Of a stretch of DNA of 26,159 nucleotides, positions 16,191-22,996 are shown piece after piece; the stretch's first letter is position 1; each line of letters begins with the position of its first letter. The notes under the pieces are model-generated. The model was not told the origin of the DNA and did not search any database. It worked only from the letters and a program-made list of their open reading frames with translations. A program made the position numbers and the translations under genes. The stretch spans positions 1-26,159 of the forward strand of contig JAPWAE010000014.1 of NCBI GenBank assembly GCA_041432705.1. The letters run 5' to 3'. The stretch is from Pauljensenia sp018375675 (lineage in GTDB: Bacteria; Actinomycetota; Actinomycetes; Actinomycetales; Actinomycetaceae).

Positions 16191-16232
16191 CGGAGCCCCG
16201 GCCTCGTCCATGCAGACGATGCCGGGGCTCCG
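16191..16232 (-). terminator. Terminator of gpmA
   Basis: Perfect 12-bp inverted repeat CGGAGCCCCGGC (16191-16202) / GCCGGGGCTCCG (16221-16232) with an 18-nt loop, starting 7 bases past the gpmA stop in the minus direction. The U-tract is poor. The left arm and loop contain the recurrent 14-mer (16196-16209, inverted). Confidence 0.8.
16196..16209 (-). repeat. Inverted copy of recurrent 14-mer GGACGAGGCCGGGG
   Basis: Lies in the left arm and loop of the gpmA terminator, between gpmA and the carD promoter. Confidence 0.55.
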
Positions 16233-16238
16233 CTCAGC

Positions 16239-16976
16239 TCACTTGCCCTGGTTGGCGACCGCAGCGATCTTCGCCTCAGCCTCGGGATCCAGGTAGGTGC
16301 CGCCCTTCTTGATGGGCTTGAGGGTTTCCTCGTCGAGCTCGTACACCAGCGGAATGCCGGTGGGGATGTTGACGCCGGCGATGTCCTCGTCGGAGATCTC
16401 ATCCAGGTGCTTGACGATGGCGCGCAGCGAGTTGCCGTGCGCGGCGATCATGACGGTCTTGCCGGTCTTGATCGCGGGAACGATGGTCTCATCCCAGTAG
16501 GGCAGCAGACGCGCGATGACGTCCTTGAGGCACTCGCTCATGGGGACGGGCTCGCCGGCGTAGCGCGGGTCGGCGTCCTGCGAGAACTCCGAGCCGGCCT
16601 CGATGGCGGGCGGAGCCACGTCGAAGGAACGGCGCCACAGCATGAACTGATCCTCGCCGTACTCGTCGCGGATTTCCTTCTTGTTCTTGCCCTGGAGCGC
16701 ACCGTAGTGACGCTCGTTGAGGCGCCAGTTGCGCTCAACGGGGATCCAGTGGCGATCGGCAGCGTCGAGGGCGAGGTTCGCGGTCATGATGGCGCGACGC
16801 AGCATCGACGTGAACAGGAGGTCAGGCTTCACGCCCGCTTCCTTGAGGAGCTCGCCACCGTGGGTAGCCTCCGCGCGGCCCTTGTCCGACAGCGGAACAT
16901 CCACCCAACCGGTGAAGAGGTTCTTTGCATTCCATTCGCTCTCGCCGTGGCGGAGCAGCACCAGTTTGTAGCTCAT
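16239..16976 (-). CDS. gpmA: 2,3-bisphosphoglycerate-dependent phosphoglycerate mutase
   Basis: Glycolytic enzyme interconverting 3- and 2-phosphoglycerate. 245 aa, typical for the cofactor-dependent form. Catalytic phospho-histidine H10 in LLRHGESEWN, proton donor E88 in LNERHYG, RR at 115-116 and second histidine H180 in AAHGNSLR are in place. The start is MSYKLVLLRHG at 16976, not the longer frame to 17048. A GACAAT box lies 6 nt upstream, suggesting a leaderless start, although GGAG overlaps that gap. Divergent from the OmpA lipoprotein gene across 272 bp. Confidence 0.96.
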   Translation of the reverse strand: MSYKLVLLRHGESEWNAKNLFTGWVDVPLSDKGRAEATHGGELLKEAGVKPDLLFTSMLRRAIMTANLALDAADRHWIPVERNWRLNERHYGALQGKNKKEIRDEYGEDQFMLWRRSFDVAPPAIEAGSEFSQDADPRYAGEPVPMSECLKDVIARLLPYWDETIVPAIKTGKTVMIAAHGNSLRAIVKHLDEISDEDIAGVNIPTGIPLVYELDEETLKPIKKGGTYLDPEAEAKIAAVANQGK

Positions 16977-17235
16977 GTCTCCATTGTCCCACAGGTTCCA
17001 ACCCTCCTCATACACCCCGTGGGGTTGATCACGCCACAGCTTGGACACGGGATCACCAGGGAGACGAGGCCCCCTCCCCCAACACCGCGCGACGAGACCC
17101 CTATTCCTGTCCGGACAAAGACCCCGGCCATACCCTGATTACCCCCTGAGTCGCCCTCAGAATCCCCCTGAGATCCTTGAGATTCCGCGGCTTTACATGC
17201 TTACCGGAACAGTATGCGCCCCTTATATTTTCCCG

Positions 17236-17241
17236 TACGGT
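17236..17241 (+). promoter_or_regulatory. -10 candidate of the OmpA lipoprotein gene
   Basis: TACGGT, 7 nt before the ATG at 17249; there is no Shine-Dalgarno sequence in the gap. TATATT at 17225-17230 is an alternative -10 giving a short leader. Confidence 0.4.
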
Positions 17242-17248
17242 TAGGTTC

Positions 17249-18460
17249 ATGATCATCACACGACGCACCCTGACAGCCTCCGCTCTCGTCGCTGCGACCA
17301 CGCTCGCCCTGGGCGCCTGCGGCTCCTCGAAGCCCCAGACTCCCGCGGCTGCGCCCACCACCGAGGCCACCACGGCTGCACCCACCCAGTCCGCAGCTCC
17401 CGCCTCAGCCCCGACGGTCCCGGGCTACCGTCCCGGCGAGATCCCCCCGATCCCGCTCTTCTCGGTTCCCGCGATCGACGTGTTCGCGTCGAACGCGGAT
17501 AAGGCCGTCGTCCAGGCTGCTTCCACGTCCCTCGCCTCCGTCCCTGGTGTGACAGTCTCCCCCGCCAAGTGCGACGGCACGTCCCTGGTGTCCGGCTCGA
17601 CGGTCCTGGGTGGCGACGGCTCCGCCGTCTCCTCGAGCGATAAGGGCACGGTCGTCAACGACGGCACCGGCTCCGGCGTCATCACCGAGGGCCCCATCTC
17701 CATCATCTATGGCGGCGACGGTTCGGGCACCTACACCAACGCCGACACCACGGTGACCATCACCGTCGAGGCCGACGGTTCGGGCACCTACTCCACGGCG
17801 ACGACCAGCATCATCCTGGACGGCACTGGCGGCGGCAACTACTCCAATACGACCTCCATGGAGACGATCATCAACAAGGGTGACGGCTCCGGCCAGTTCT
17901 CCAAGGGCACCGTCACGATCATCAACAACGGTGACGGCACGGGCAGCTACTCGGACGGGAAGCTGACGATCCAGAACAACGGCGACGGCACTGCGACCGT
18001 CAACGGCGCAACCGTCAAGGATGCCCCGAAGGTCGAGAAGGTCGCCAAGCTCGGCAAGTTCCCGCCCGTCGAGTCCCTCAAGCCCGTCGAGTCCTGTGGC
18101 ACGGTCATCACCCTGGAGGACGGCGTCCTCTTCGACTTCGGCAAGTCCGACATTCGCTCCGACGCCGCCCAGACCCTGAAGAGCCTGGCGGGCGTGCTCA
18201 ACAACGCGAAGGTTCCCACCGCCCACATCTACGGCCACACCGATTCCATCTCGGACGAGGCCTTCAACCTCCAGCTCTCGCAGGAGCGCGCGGATGCCGT
18301 GTCCGCAGAGCTGAAGAAGGACGGCGTGAGCGCGATCCTGGATGCGACCGGCTACGGCGAATCGAAGCCCGTTGCACCCAACGAGAACGCCGACGGCTCG
18401 GACAACCCGGCCGGACGTGCACTCAACCGCCGCGTCGAGATCTTCATCCCCGCCTTCTAG
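17249..18460 (+). CDS. OmpA-domain lipoprotein with DGSG beta-repeats
   Basis: 403-aa secreted lipoprotein. The signal peptide ends in lipobox LGAC (C24), followed by an Ala/Pro/Thr linker (25-60). The middle (about 130-260) carries seven degenerate repeats of 17-19 residues built on GDGSGxYxxxxxTITI, likely a beta-solenoid or stacked sheet. The C-terminal OmpA-like domain (about 282-403) has LFDFGKSDI, GHTD and the NRRVEI peptidoglycan-binding signature. It probably tethers the membrane to the wall. The start at MIITRR is preferred over the frame's earlier ATG because it yields a proper lipoprotein signal. The DUF3060 lipoprotein gene follows after 50 bp. Confidence 0.9.
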   Translation: MIITRRTLTASALVAATTLALGACGSSKPQTPAAAPTTEATTAAPTQSAAPASAPTVPGYRPGEIPPIPLFSVPAIDVFASNADKAVVQAASTSLASVPGVTVSPAKCDGTSLVSGSTVLGGDGSAVSSSDKGTVVNDGTGSGVITEGPISIIYGGDGSGTYTNADTTVTITVEADGSGTYSTATTSIILDGTGGGNYSNTTSMETIINKGDGSGQFSKGTVTIINNGDGTGSYSDGKLTIQNNGDGTATVNGATVKDAPKVEKVAKLGKFPPVESLKPVESCGTVITLEDGVLFDFGKSDIRSDAAQTLKSLAGVLNNAKVPTAHIYGHTDSISDEAFNLQLSQERADAVSAELKKDGVSAILDATGYGESKPVAPNENADGSDNPAGRALNRRVEIFIPAF

Positions 18461-18510
18461 TACTCTCACTAACGTTTGACCAACTGATCAACATACGAAA
18501 GGGAGACACC

Positions 18511-19002
18511 ATGTCCCTGAAGTCCTTCCTTCCCGCCGCGGCTGCCCTGGCCGTCGCCACCGTGGCCCTGACCGGCTGCTCCCAGACCGCCAACGTCTCC
18601 GGCGGCGACTCCTCCGCCCCCGCGGCTTCGTCCGCCCCCGAGGCATCGAGCAACCCTCGCACGGACACCAAGACCGACGCGTCCACCGACTCCGGTAAGT
18701 CAGACGCTCCGAAGGATTCCGGCAAGTCCGATGCTTCCGGCGCCTTCACGATCGATGAGTCCAACGCGCACGTCGAGATCCCCGCGGGCACGAAGACCGT
18801 CGTCATCAATGGCTCGAACAACCACATCGAGGGCGAGGCCGTCTCCGAGATCACGATCAACGGCTCCGCGAATGCCGTCGAGGTGAAGTCCGCCGACAAG
18901 GTCTCCTTCACCGGCTCCAATAACGCTGTCCAGTACGAGGGGGGAAACGTTCCTCAGATTGGCCGCGACTCCGGTGCGAATAACGTCGTCTCCAAGGACT
19001 GA
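18511..19002 (+). CDS. DUF3060-type lipoprotein
   Basis: 163 aa. The signal peptide ends LTGC (C23), then a Ser/Ala/Asp/Lys-rich linker with repeated D-S-G-K-S-D units (about 55-75). The C-terminal 85 residues hold asparagine-rich beta-repeats (INGSNNHIEG, INGSANAVEV, FTGSNNAVQY), the pattern of the DUF3060 family, common in actinobacterial cell-envelope proteins of unknown function. A GGGAGA ribosome site precedes the ATG. TTGACC at 18476-18481 could be a -35, but no matching -10 is clear, so it may be cotranscribed with the OmpA gene. A very strong stem-loop follows at once. Confidence 0.88.
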   Translation: MSLKSFLPAAAALAVATVALTGCSQTANVSGGDSSAPAASSAPEASSNPRTDTKTDASTDSGKSDAPKDSGKSDASGAFTIDESNAHVEIPAGTKTVVINGSNNHIEGEAVSEITINGSANAVEVKSADKVSFTGSNNAVQYEGGNVPQIGRDSGANNVVSKD

Positions 19003-19009
19003 CATCCGA

Positions 19010-19056
19010 CACACATGAGGGGTGGCACGCACAACGCGTGCCACCCCTCATGTGTG
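19010..19056 (+). terminator. Terminator of the DUF3060 gene
   Basis: Perfect 21-bp inverted repeat (19010-19030 with 19036-19056) around a 5-nt loop ACAAC, starting 8 bases after the stop codon. No T-tract follows on the plus strand (it runs into TAAAAAG), so the stem stands out more than the tail. Confidence 0.8.
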
Positions 19057-19063
19057 TAAAAAG

Positions 19064-19097
19064 AATTGCGGGCGCGCCTTTCAGCGCGCCCGCAATT
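19064..19097 (-). terminator. Intrinsic terminator of lsr2
   Basis: Perfect 14-bp stem AATTGCGGGCGCGC / GCGCGCCCGCAATT with a 6-nt loop. On the minus strand it is followed by CTTTTTAC, a proper U-tract. It lies 11 bases past the lsr2 stop. Confidence 0.88.
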
Positions 19098-19107
19098 GCG
19101 TCACGAA

Positions 19108-19437
19108 TCAGGCGTGTGCCTTGCGGTAGGCCTCAACGATCGGAGCGGGAATACGTCCACGATCGGACAGCTCGAGTCCCTCTTCCTTTGCCCAGGCGCG
19201 GATCTTCACATTCTCCAGGCGCTGCGTGGGGTTGCCGGCGTTGCCACGGCGGCGGGTCGAGCCCACCTTGCGGCCAGCCTTAATGTAGGGCTGGATGGCC
19301 TCGGCGAATTCCTCGAAATGCTCGCGGCTCAGATCAATTTCGTACGATGCGCCATTAAAGGCGAAGCGAACGGTCTGATCGGCGGGGGTGCCATCGAAGT
19401 CGTCGACAACTTCGACAATCTTCTTCGTCTTTTTCAT
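19108..19437 (-). CDS. lsr2: Lsr2 nucleoid-associated xenogeneic silencer
   Basis: Actinobacterial H-NS analogue that coats and bridges AT-rich DNA and silences acquired genes. 109 aa. The N-terminal dimerisation domain (1-55) has the typical VVDDFDGTPADQTVRF and YEIDLS lines; the C-terminal DNA-binding domain carries the AT-hook-like RGR at 93-95 in SDRGRIPAPIVEAY. AGAGGA lies about 8 nt upstream of the ATG. The upstream region (19438-19600) is unusually AT-rich for this genome and contains a tandem GATCATTC pair (19527-19542), which fits autoregulation but does not prove it. Confidence 0.96.
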   Translation of the reverse strand: MKKTKKIVEVVDDFDGTPADQTVRFAFNGASYEIDLSREHFEEFAEAIQPYIKAGRKVGSTRRRGNAGNPTQRLENVKIRAWAKEEGLELSDRGRIPAPIVEAYRKAHA

Positions 19438-19526
19438 GTATTCATTCCTCTCGAAGGATTTGGATTCTCTGATGAGCTCAGATGCTTATTGCGCTGCAAT
19501 TAGAGTAACGCAATTCAAACAATTCA

Positions 19527-19542
19527 GATCATTCGATCATTC
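19527..19542. repeat. Tandem GATCATTC pair in the lsr2-marR gap
   Basis: Two perfect adjacent copies of GATCATTC inside an AT-rich divergent intergenic region. It could be an operator for Lsr2 or MarR, or a chance duplication. Confidence 0.4.
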
Positions 19543-19597
19543 ATTCTGAGAACGTGACGTGCGCTGCACCGATTTATGCCTGGGTCTAATTGAAAGT

Positions 19598-19603
19598 TAT
19601 ACT
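19598..19603 (+). promoter_or_regulatory. -10 candidate of marR-clc
   Basis: TATACT, the best -10 match in the divergent gap, 57 bases before the marR start. No convincing -35 hexamer accompanies it. Confidence 0.45.
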
Positions 19604-19660
19604 CGTAGGCAGCCCGAGGCCGTTTCGACCTCACCCACAAGCATCGAACGAGGAGACCCA

Positions 19661-20122
19661 GTGAGCCGAGCACACCACCCCCGAGCGGCGGCCTGGGAGC
19701 TCTACTTCACGACGACGGCACGCCTCACCGAGCGTATCGAAGCGGCCCTCAAGTGCCAGGCAAGCCTGTCGATGCCCGAATACTCCGTGCTCCTCATGAC
19801 CGACCGCGCCGGCGAGGAAGGCATCCGCCCCTCTCGCCTCGCCCATGAGGTCGTCTTCTCGCGCTCGCGCCTCACCCACACGATGAAGCGCCTTGAATCC
19901 CGAGGCCTTATCGAGCGCCGCCCGTGCGAGGGCGACGGCCGCGGAGGCCTCGTCTTCCTGACGCCAGCCGGCAAGACCCTCTTCGATGAGGCCGCGCTTG
20001 TCCAGCGCGACGTCATCCGCCGACTCTTCCTCGACGACATCACGCCCGAGGAGATCGACATGCTCACCGGCCTGTTCTCGCGGGTGAGCGAGCGGATCGA
20101 CTCCGACACGCCATGTCCGTGA
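19661..20122 (+). CDS. MarR-family transcriptional regulator
   Basis: 153-aa winged-helix repressor. The helix-turn-helix is at about 55-85 (RPSRLAHEVVFSRSRLTHTM, then RLESRGLIERR), followed by the wing (CEGDGRGGLVFLTPAG, 89-104) typical of MarR proteins. Terminal helices would form the dimer. Start is GTG at 19661, with GAGGAGA 4 nt upstream; the frame's earlier ATG at 19559 lies upstream of the promoter candidate and is rejected. Its last four codons overlap the next gene by 10 bp, so the channel gene is its likely partner or target. Ligand unknown. Confidence 0.92.
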   Translation: MSRAHHPRAAAWELYFTTTARLTERIEAALKCQASLSMPEYSVLLMTDRAGEEGIRPSRLAHEVVFSRSRLTHTMKRLESRGLIERRPCEGDGRGGLVFLTPAGKTLFDEAALVQRDVIRRLFLDDITPEEIDMLTGLFSRVSERIDSDTPCP

Positions 20123-21357
20123 GCACGCGCCGGCTCGCGGTCGCAACGCTCCTCACCGGGGTGATTGCCGGCCTTGTTGGCCTGGCGTGCAAGCACATTC
20201 TCCACTGGATCCAGGCGCTCGCCTGGGATATGCACTCGGGCACGCTACTGGAGGCCGCGAGCGCTGCCTCCCCCACCCGGCGCGTCGTCGTTCTCACCCT
20301 CGGCGGGTTGATTGGCGCCCTTTCCTGGTTCCTGCTGTTCCGCCGCGATAAGGCCATCACCTCCGTGTCGGCCGCGGTCGACGGCACACCCATGCCTCCC
20401 CTGCGTGCTTCCTGGCATGCCCTCACTCAGATCGTCATCGTGAGCCTGGGAGCATCCGTCGGACGCGAGGTCGCACCGCGCGAAATGGCCGCCGCCTTCA
20501 GCGCGGCCGTCGCCGACCGGCTCGGCCTCACCCCCGAGGATCGCCGCATCATCGTCGCCTGCGCGGCGGGCGCAGGCCTGGCCGCCGTCTACTCGATCCC
20601 CCTGTCGGGGGCAATCTACACGCTCGAGATCCTCCTCGTCTCCCGCTCGGGGCGGGCCGTTGCGCCCGCGTTTCTCACCTCGGGCCTCGCCGTCCTCGTC
20701 TCCACGGGATTCACGAGGCCGGAGGCCTTCTATGCGGTTCCCACCCTCACGCCGTCGCTGTCCCTGACCGTCTTCGCCGCGATCGCTGGACCGCTGTTCG
20801 GCGCCGCGGGATGGGCATTCAAGAAGGCGGTGGCGCGGATCAGCGCCGAGCGTCCGCGCGACTGGCGCGTACTCGCGGCACTCCCCATTGCTTCTTTCCT
20901 CGTCGGCGTGACATCCGTGTGGGTACCGTCCGTCGTGGGCAACGGGCAGGCCAGCGCGCAGACGCAATTCGATGCGACGTGGGCTACCGGCATGGGGCTC
21001 ACATTCGCTCTCCTTGTGCTTCTGGCGAAGACCGCGACGACGCTCCTGACAATCCGCGCGGGAGGCTGGGGCGGCGTCCTCACCCCCGCAGTCGCTCTCG
21101 GCGCGGGACTGGGGGCCGTCATCGGACTGCCGTGGGCGACCGCGTGGCCAGGGTCGGAAGTGGCGGCTTTCGCCTTCCTCGGCGCGGCGGCGTTCCTTGG
21201 TGCCTCCATGAAGGCGCCCTTCACGGGGCTGATCCTGGTTATCGAGTTCACCGGCCAGGGCCAGACGATCCTCGTGCCCGCGGCCCTCGCCGTCGGCGGC
21301 GCCACCGCGGCTGCGACCTGGCTGAGCCGCCGGGCTTCACTGGGCCGTCAACCGTAG
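20113..21357 (+). CDS. CLC-family chloride channel or transporter
   Basis: 414-aa membrane protein of the voltage-gated chloride channel fold, without CBS domains. Visible family marks: the gating-glutamate line GREVAPREMAA (117-127; E119 equals E148 of E. coli ClcA), AGLAAVYSIPLSGAIYTLE (154-172), WVPSVVGNG (270-278), GGVLTPAVALGAGLG (320-334) and PFTGLILVIEFTG (369-381). The GSGIP selectivity loop is not recognisable; the equivalent stretch reads ITSVSAAVDGTPMP, and the usual GREGP is GREVAP. It is therefore a divergent CLC whose ion selectivity may differ. Translationally coupled to marR. Confidence 0.9.
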   Translation: MSVSTRRLAVATLLTGVIAGLVGLACKHILHWIQALAWDMHSGTLLEAASAASPTRRVVVLTLGGLIGALSWFLLFRRDKAITSVSAAVDGTPMPPLRASWHALTQIVIVSLGASVGREVAPREMAAAFSAAVADRLGLTPEDRRIIVACAAGAGLAAVYSIPLSGAIYTLEILLVSRSGRAVAPAFLTSGLAVLVSTGFTRPEAFYAVPTLTPSLSLTVFAAIAGPLFGAAGWAFKKAVARISAERPRDWRVLAALPIASFLVGVTSVWVPSVVGNGQASAQTQFDATWATGMGLTFALLVLLAKTATTLLTIRAGGWGGVLTPAVALGAGLGAVIGLPWATAWPGSEVAAFAFLGAAAFLGASMKAPFTGLILVIEFTGQGQTILVPAALAVGGATAAATWLSRRASLGRQP

Positions 21358-21380
21358 CCGCCTCTGACAGTCGCTGTGTA

Positions 21381-21487
21381 CATCCGGATAGGTTGTTCGC
21401 ATCCGGATAGCTTAAGCGCATCCGGATAGGTTATTAAGCTATCCGGATGTTTGTTACCTATCCGAATGTTTGTTACCTATCCGCGTG
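21381..21487. repeat. Mirrored array D: six ATCCGGATAG units at 19-bp period
   Basis: Three direct copies of CATCCGGATAG start at 21381, 21400 and 21419. Three inverted copies (CTATCCGGATG, CTATCCGAATG, CTATCCGCGTG) start at 21439, 21458 and 21477. The period is exactly 19 bp in each half. The core ATCCGGAT is itself a palindrome. The inverted units 4 and 5 share a further TTTGTTAC. Because both flanking genes end here, this is not a promoter operator for either. Confidence 0.85.
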
Positions 21488-21511
21488 GGCACTCGTTCGG
21501 CTCCCGAGCCA

Positions 21512-21526
21512 CCCCGGCCTCGTCCC
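21512..21526 (-). repeat. Inverted copy of recurrent motif GGGGACGAGGCCGGGG
   Basis: Exact copy of the recurrent 14-mer, 25 bp beyond the six-unit array in non-coding DNA. Confidence 0.55.
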
Positions 21527-21542
21527 CGCCCTCAAAGTCGCA

Positions 21543-21619
21543 TGCAATTCCATCACCAGTACTTCAAGATCTTAAGTTACAGCCCCGGAATTGCAACGTT
21601 TTTGAGCACAATCAAAAAC
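21543..21619. other. Pair of inverted repeats, possible structured RNA
   Basis: TGCAATTCC (21543-21551) pairs with GGAATTGCA (21587-21595) around a 35-nt interior that includes the palindromes AAGATCTT and CTTAAG. A second hairpin, GTTTTTGA-GCACAA-TCAAAAAC, follows at 21598-21619. On the minus strand the latter could assist termination of the CGS-like gene. Confidence 0.4.
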
Positions 21620-21671
21620 TGACCAAATTAAATTACCTGCGAGATTTGTGGGGAACCCGAGATGTCGGAGT

Positions 21672-21704
21672 GACACCAGAGAGACGCCAGAGAGACACCA
21701 GAGA
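21672..21704. repeat. Tandem 11-bp repeat GACACCAGAGA, three copies
   Basis: GACACCAGAGA, GACGCCAGAGA, GACACCAGAGA in a row, followed by a decayed fourth unit that enters the stop codon of the CGS-like gene at 21709. Confidence 0.7.
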
Positions 21705-21708
21705 GGCG

Positions 21709-22911
21709 TCAGATCTGCGCGAGCGCCTGATCCAAATCCGCAATCAGATCCTGCGCGTCCTCCAGGCCGACCGCCAGGCGCAGGAGCGTGCCGGGCACGC
21801 CGCCCACGCCGCCCACGCGCGTCGAGTGCGTCATGATCGCCGGGTGCTCGATGAGGGACTCCGGCGCACCCAGGGACGCGGCCAGAGCGAAGATGCGCGT
21901 GCGCGTCGTCAGTTCGATCGCCGCCTCCTCGGTGGCGACCTGGAACGAAAGCACGCCTCCCACGCCGGCCGGATTTTGTGTTCGCGCCAGCTCGTAGCCC
22001 GGGTCCGAGGCCAGCCCCGGATAGTGGACCGCCGTGACCTTGGGGTGGTCGGCCAGGAACTCGGCAACCTTCTGCGCGTTCTCACAGTGGCGCTCCACGC
22101 GCAGGGCCAGCGTCTTGAGGCCGCGGTGGGCCAGGTACGTGTCGCGCGGAGAAGGTACGTGCCCGAGGGCCATCTGCAGCTTGACGGCCTCGGCGGCGCC
22201 GTCGCGCTCGCCGAAGAAGGGCTCGACGTGCGCGGGCAGCTCCAGGCCATCGCGCAGGATTAACGCGCCGCCGACCACGTCGGAGTGGCCGCCCACGTAC
22301 TTGGTCGTCGAATGCACGACGACATCCGCACCCAGCTCGAGGGGACGCTGCAGGACCGGCGTCGCGAACGTGTTGTCCACAATCAGCAGGCCCCCCACCT
22401 CGTGCGTGAGGGCCGCAATCGCAGCGATATCCGTGACCAGCAGGAACGGGTTCGAGGGCGTCTCCACCCACACGATCTGCGGGCGCGACCCGCGAATCAC
22501 CCGCTCGGCCTCGGCCAGGTCGGTGAGGTCCACGGCCTCGGAGGTGATGCCCTCGGCAGGCTTGATGACGCTGAGGAGCTTGTGGGTGCCGCCGTACACG
22601 TCTGTCGAATGCACGATGTGGTCGCCGGGGCGCGCCAGCAGGCGGATCACCGTGTCCTCGGCGCTCATGCCCGACGGGAACGCGAAGCCGTGCATCGCCC
22701 CCTCCAGGGCCGCGAGCGCGCCCGCGAACGCGTTGGTCGTCGGGTTGCCGCAGCGCCCGTACTCGTAGCCTTCTCGCAGCTCGCCGGGCCGATCCTGCAC
22801 GAACGTCGATGCGACGTGAATCGGGGGGACCACGTCACCAGTGATGGGGTCGGGGTCGAACCCGGCGTGGATGGCCAGCGTGGAGAAGGTCGTACAGTCA
22901 GGCGTGCTCAT
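21709..22911 (-). CDS. metB: Cystathionine gamma-synthase-like PLP enzyme
   Basis: Cys/Met-metabolism PLP enzyme of fold type I, 400 aa. YEYGRCGNPT (49-58) gives the active-site Tyr/Arg pair, FPSGMSAED (78-86) the phosphate loop, D179 the pyridine contact and K204 in HSTTKYVGGHSD the Schiff-base lysine. The C-terminal SLGAPESLIEHPA line fits cystathionine gamma-synthase (O-acyl-homoserine plus cysteine), but gamma-lyase or beta-lyase activity cannot be excluded from sequence, so the symbol is tentative. The TAACGT box ends 6 nt before the ATG, implying a leaderless mRNA; GGAGG sits too close to act as a ribosome site. Confidence 0.85.
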   Translation of the reverse strand: MSTPDCTTFSTLAIHAGFDPDPITGDVVPPIHVASTFVQDRPGELREGYEYGRCGNPTTNAFAGALAALEGAMHGFAFPSGMSAEDTVIRLLARPGDHIVHSTDVYGGTHKLLSVIKPAEGITSEAVDLTDLAEAERVIRGSRPQIVWVETPSNPFLLVTDIAAIAALTHEVGGLLIVDNTFATPVLQRPLELGADVVVHSTTKYVGGHSDVVGGALILRDGLELPAHVEPFFGERDGAAEAVKLQMALGHVPSPRDTYLAHRGLKTLALRVERHCENAQKVAEFLADHPKVTAVHYPGLASDPGYELARTQNPAGVGGVLSFQVATEEAAIELTTRTRIFALAASLGAPESLIEHPAIMTHSTRVGGVGGVPGTLLRLAVGLEDAQDLIADLDQALAQI

Positions 22912-22917
22912 GCCTCC

Positions 22918-22923
22918 ACGTTA
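22918..22923 (-). promoter_or_regulatory. -10 element of the CGS-like gene
   Basis: TAACGT on the minus strand, then GGAGGC (6 nt), then ATG. It lies in the 85-bp gap after hemH, so this gene can be expressed separately from hemH. Confidence 0.5.
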
Positions 22924-22964
22924 CGAGGCAGGGGCCGCATCCGCCGGAGGGTTTCGTCCGCCGG

Positions 22965-22992
22965 TCGATTGTGACAGCTCGATTGTGACAGC
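22965..22992. repeat. Perfect tandem 14-bp duplication after hemH
   Basis: TCGATTGTGACAGC occurs twice back to back, ending 4 bases before the hemH stop codon. It looks like a recent slip duplication. Confidence 0.7.
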
Positions 22993-22996
22993 GCGC

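Larger units (their letters stand above)
21358..21708. other. Convergent intergenic region with repeats, no gene seen
   Basis: 351 bp between two gene ends. It holds the 19-bp mirrored array (21381-21487), one recurrent 14-mer, an inverted repeat TGCAATTCC/GGAATTGCA (21543 and 21587), a small hairpin GTTTTTGA/TCAAAAAC (21598-21619) and a tandem 11-mer (21672-21704). The part from about 21540 to 21650 is AT-rich. Open frames here run antisense through the CGS-like gene and are not credible. Confidence 0.7.

Noticed and set aside
17150..17190. Riboswitch or attenuator before the OmpA gene (repeated CCTGAG/CTCAG)
   Set aside because: Short imperfect pairings only, and they lie upstream of the likely transcription start.
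21451..22263. 270-aa plus-strand frame starting in array D
   Set aside because: Most of it is antisense to the CGS-like gene and it has no ribosome site.
22912..22996. SAM or other riboswitch upstream of the CGS-like gene
   Set aside because: The gap is 85 bp with a -10 box 6 nt from the start codon, leaving no leader for a riboswitch.
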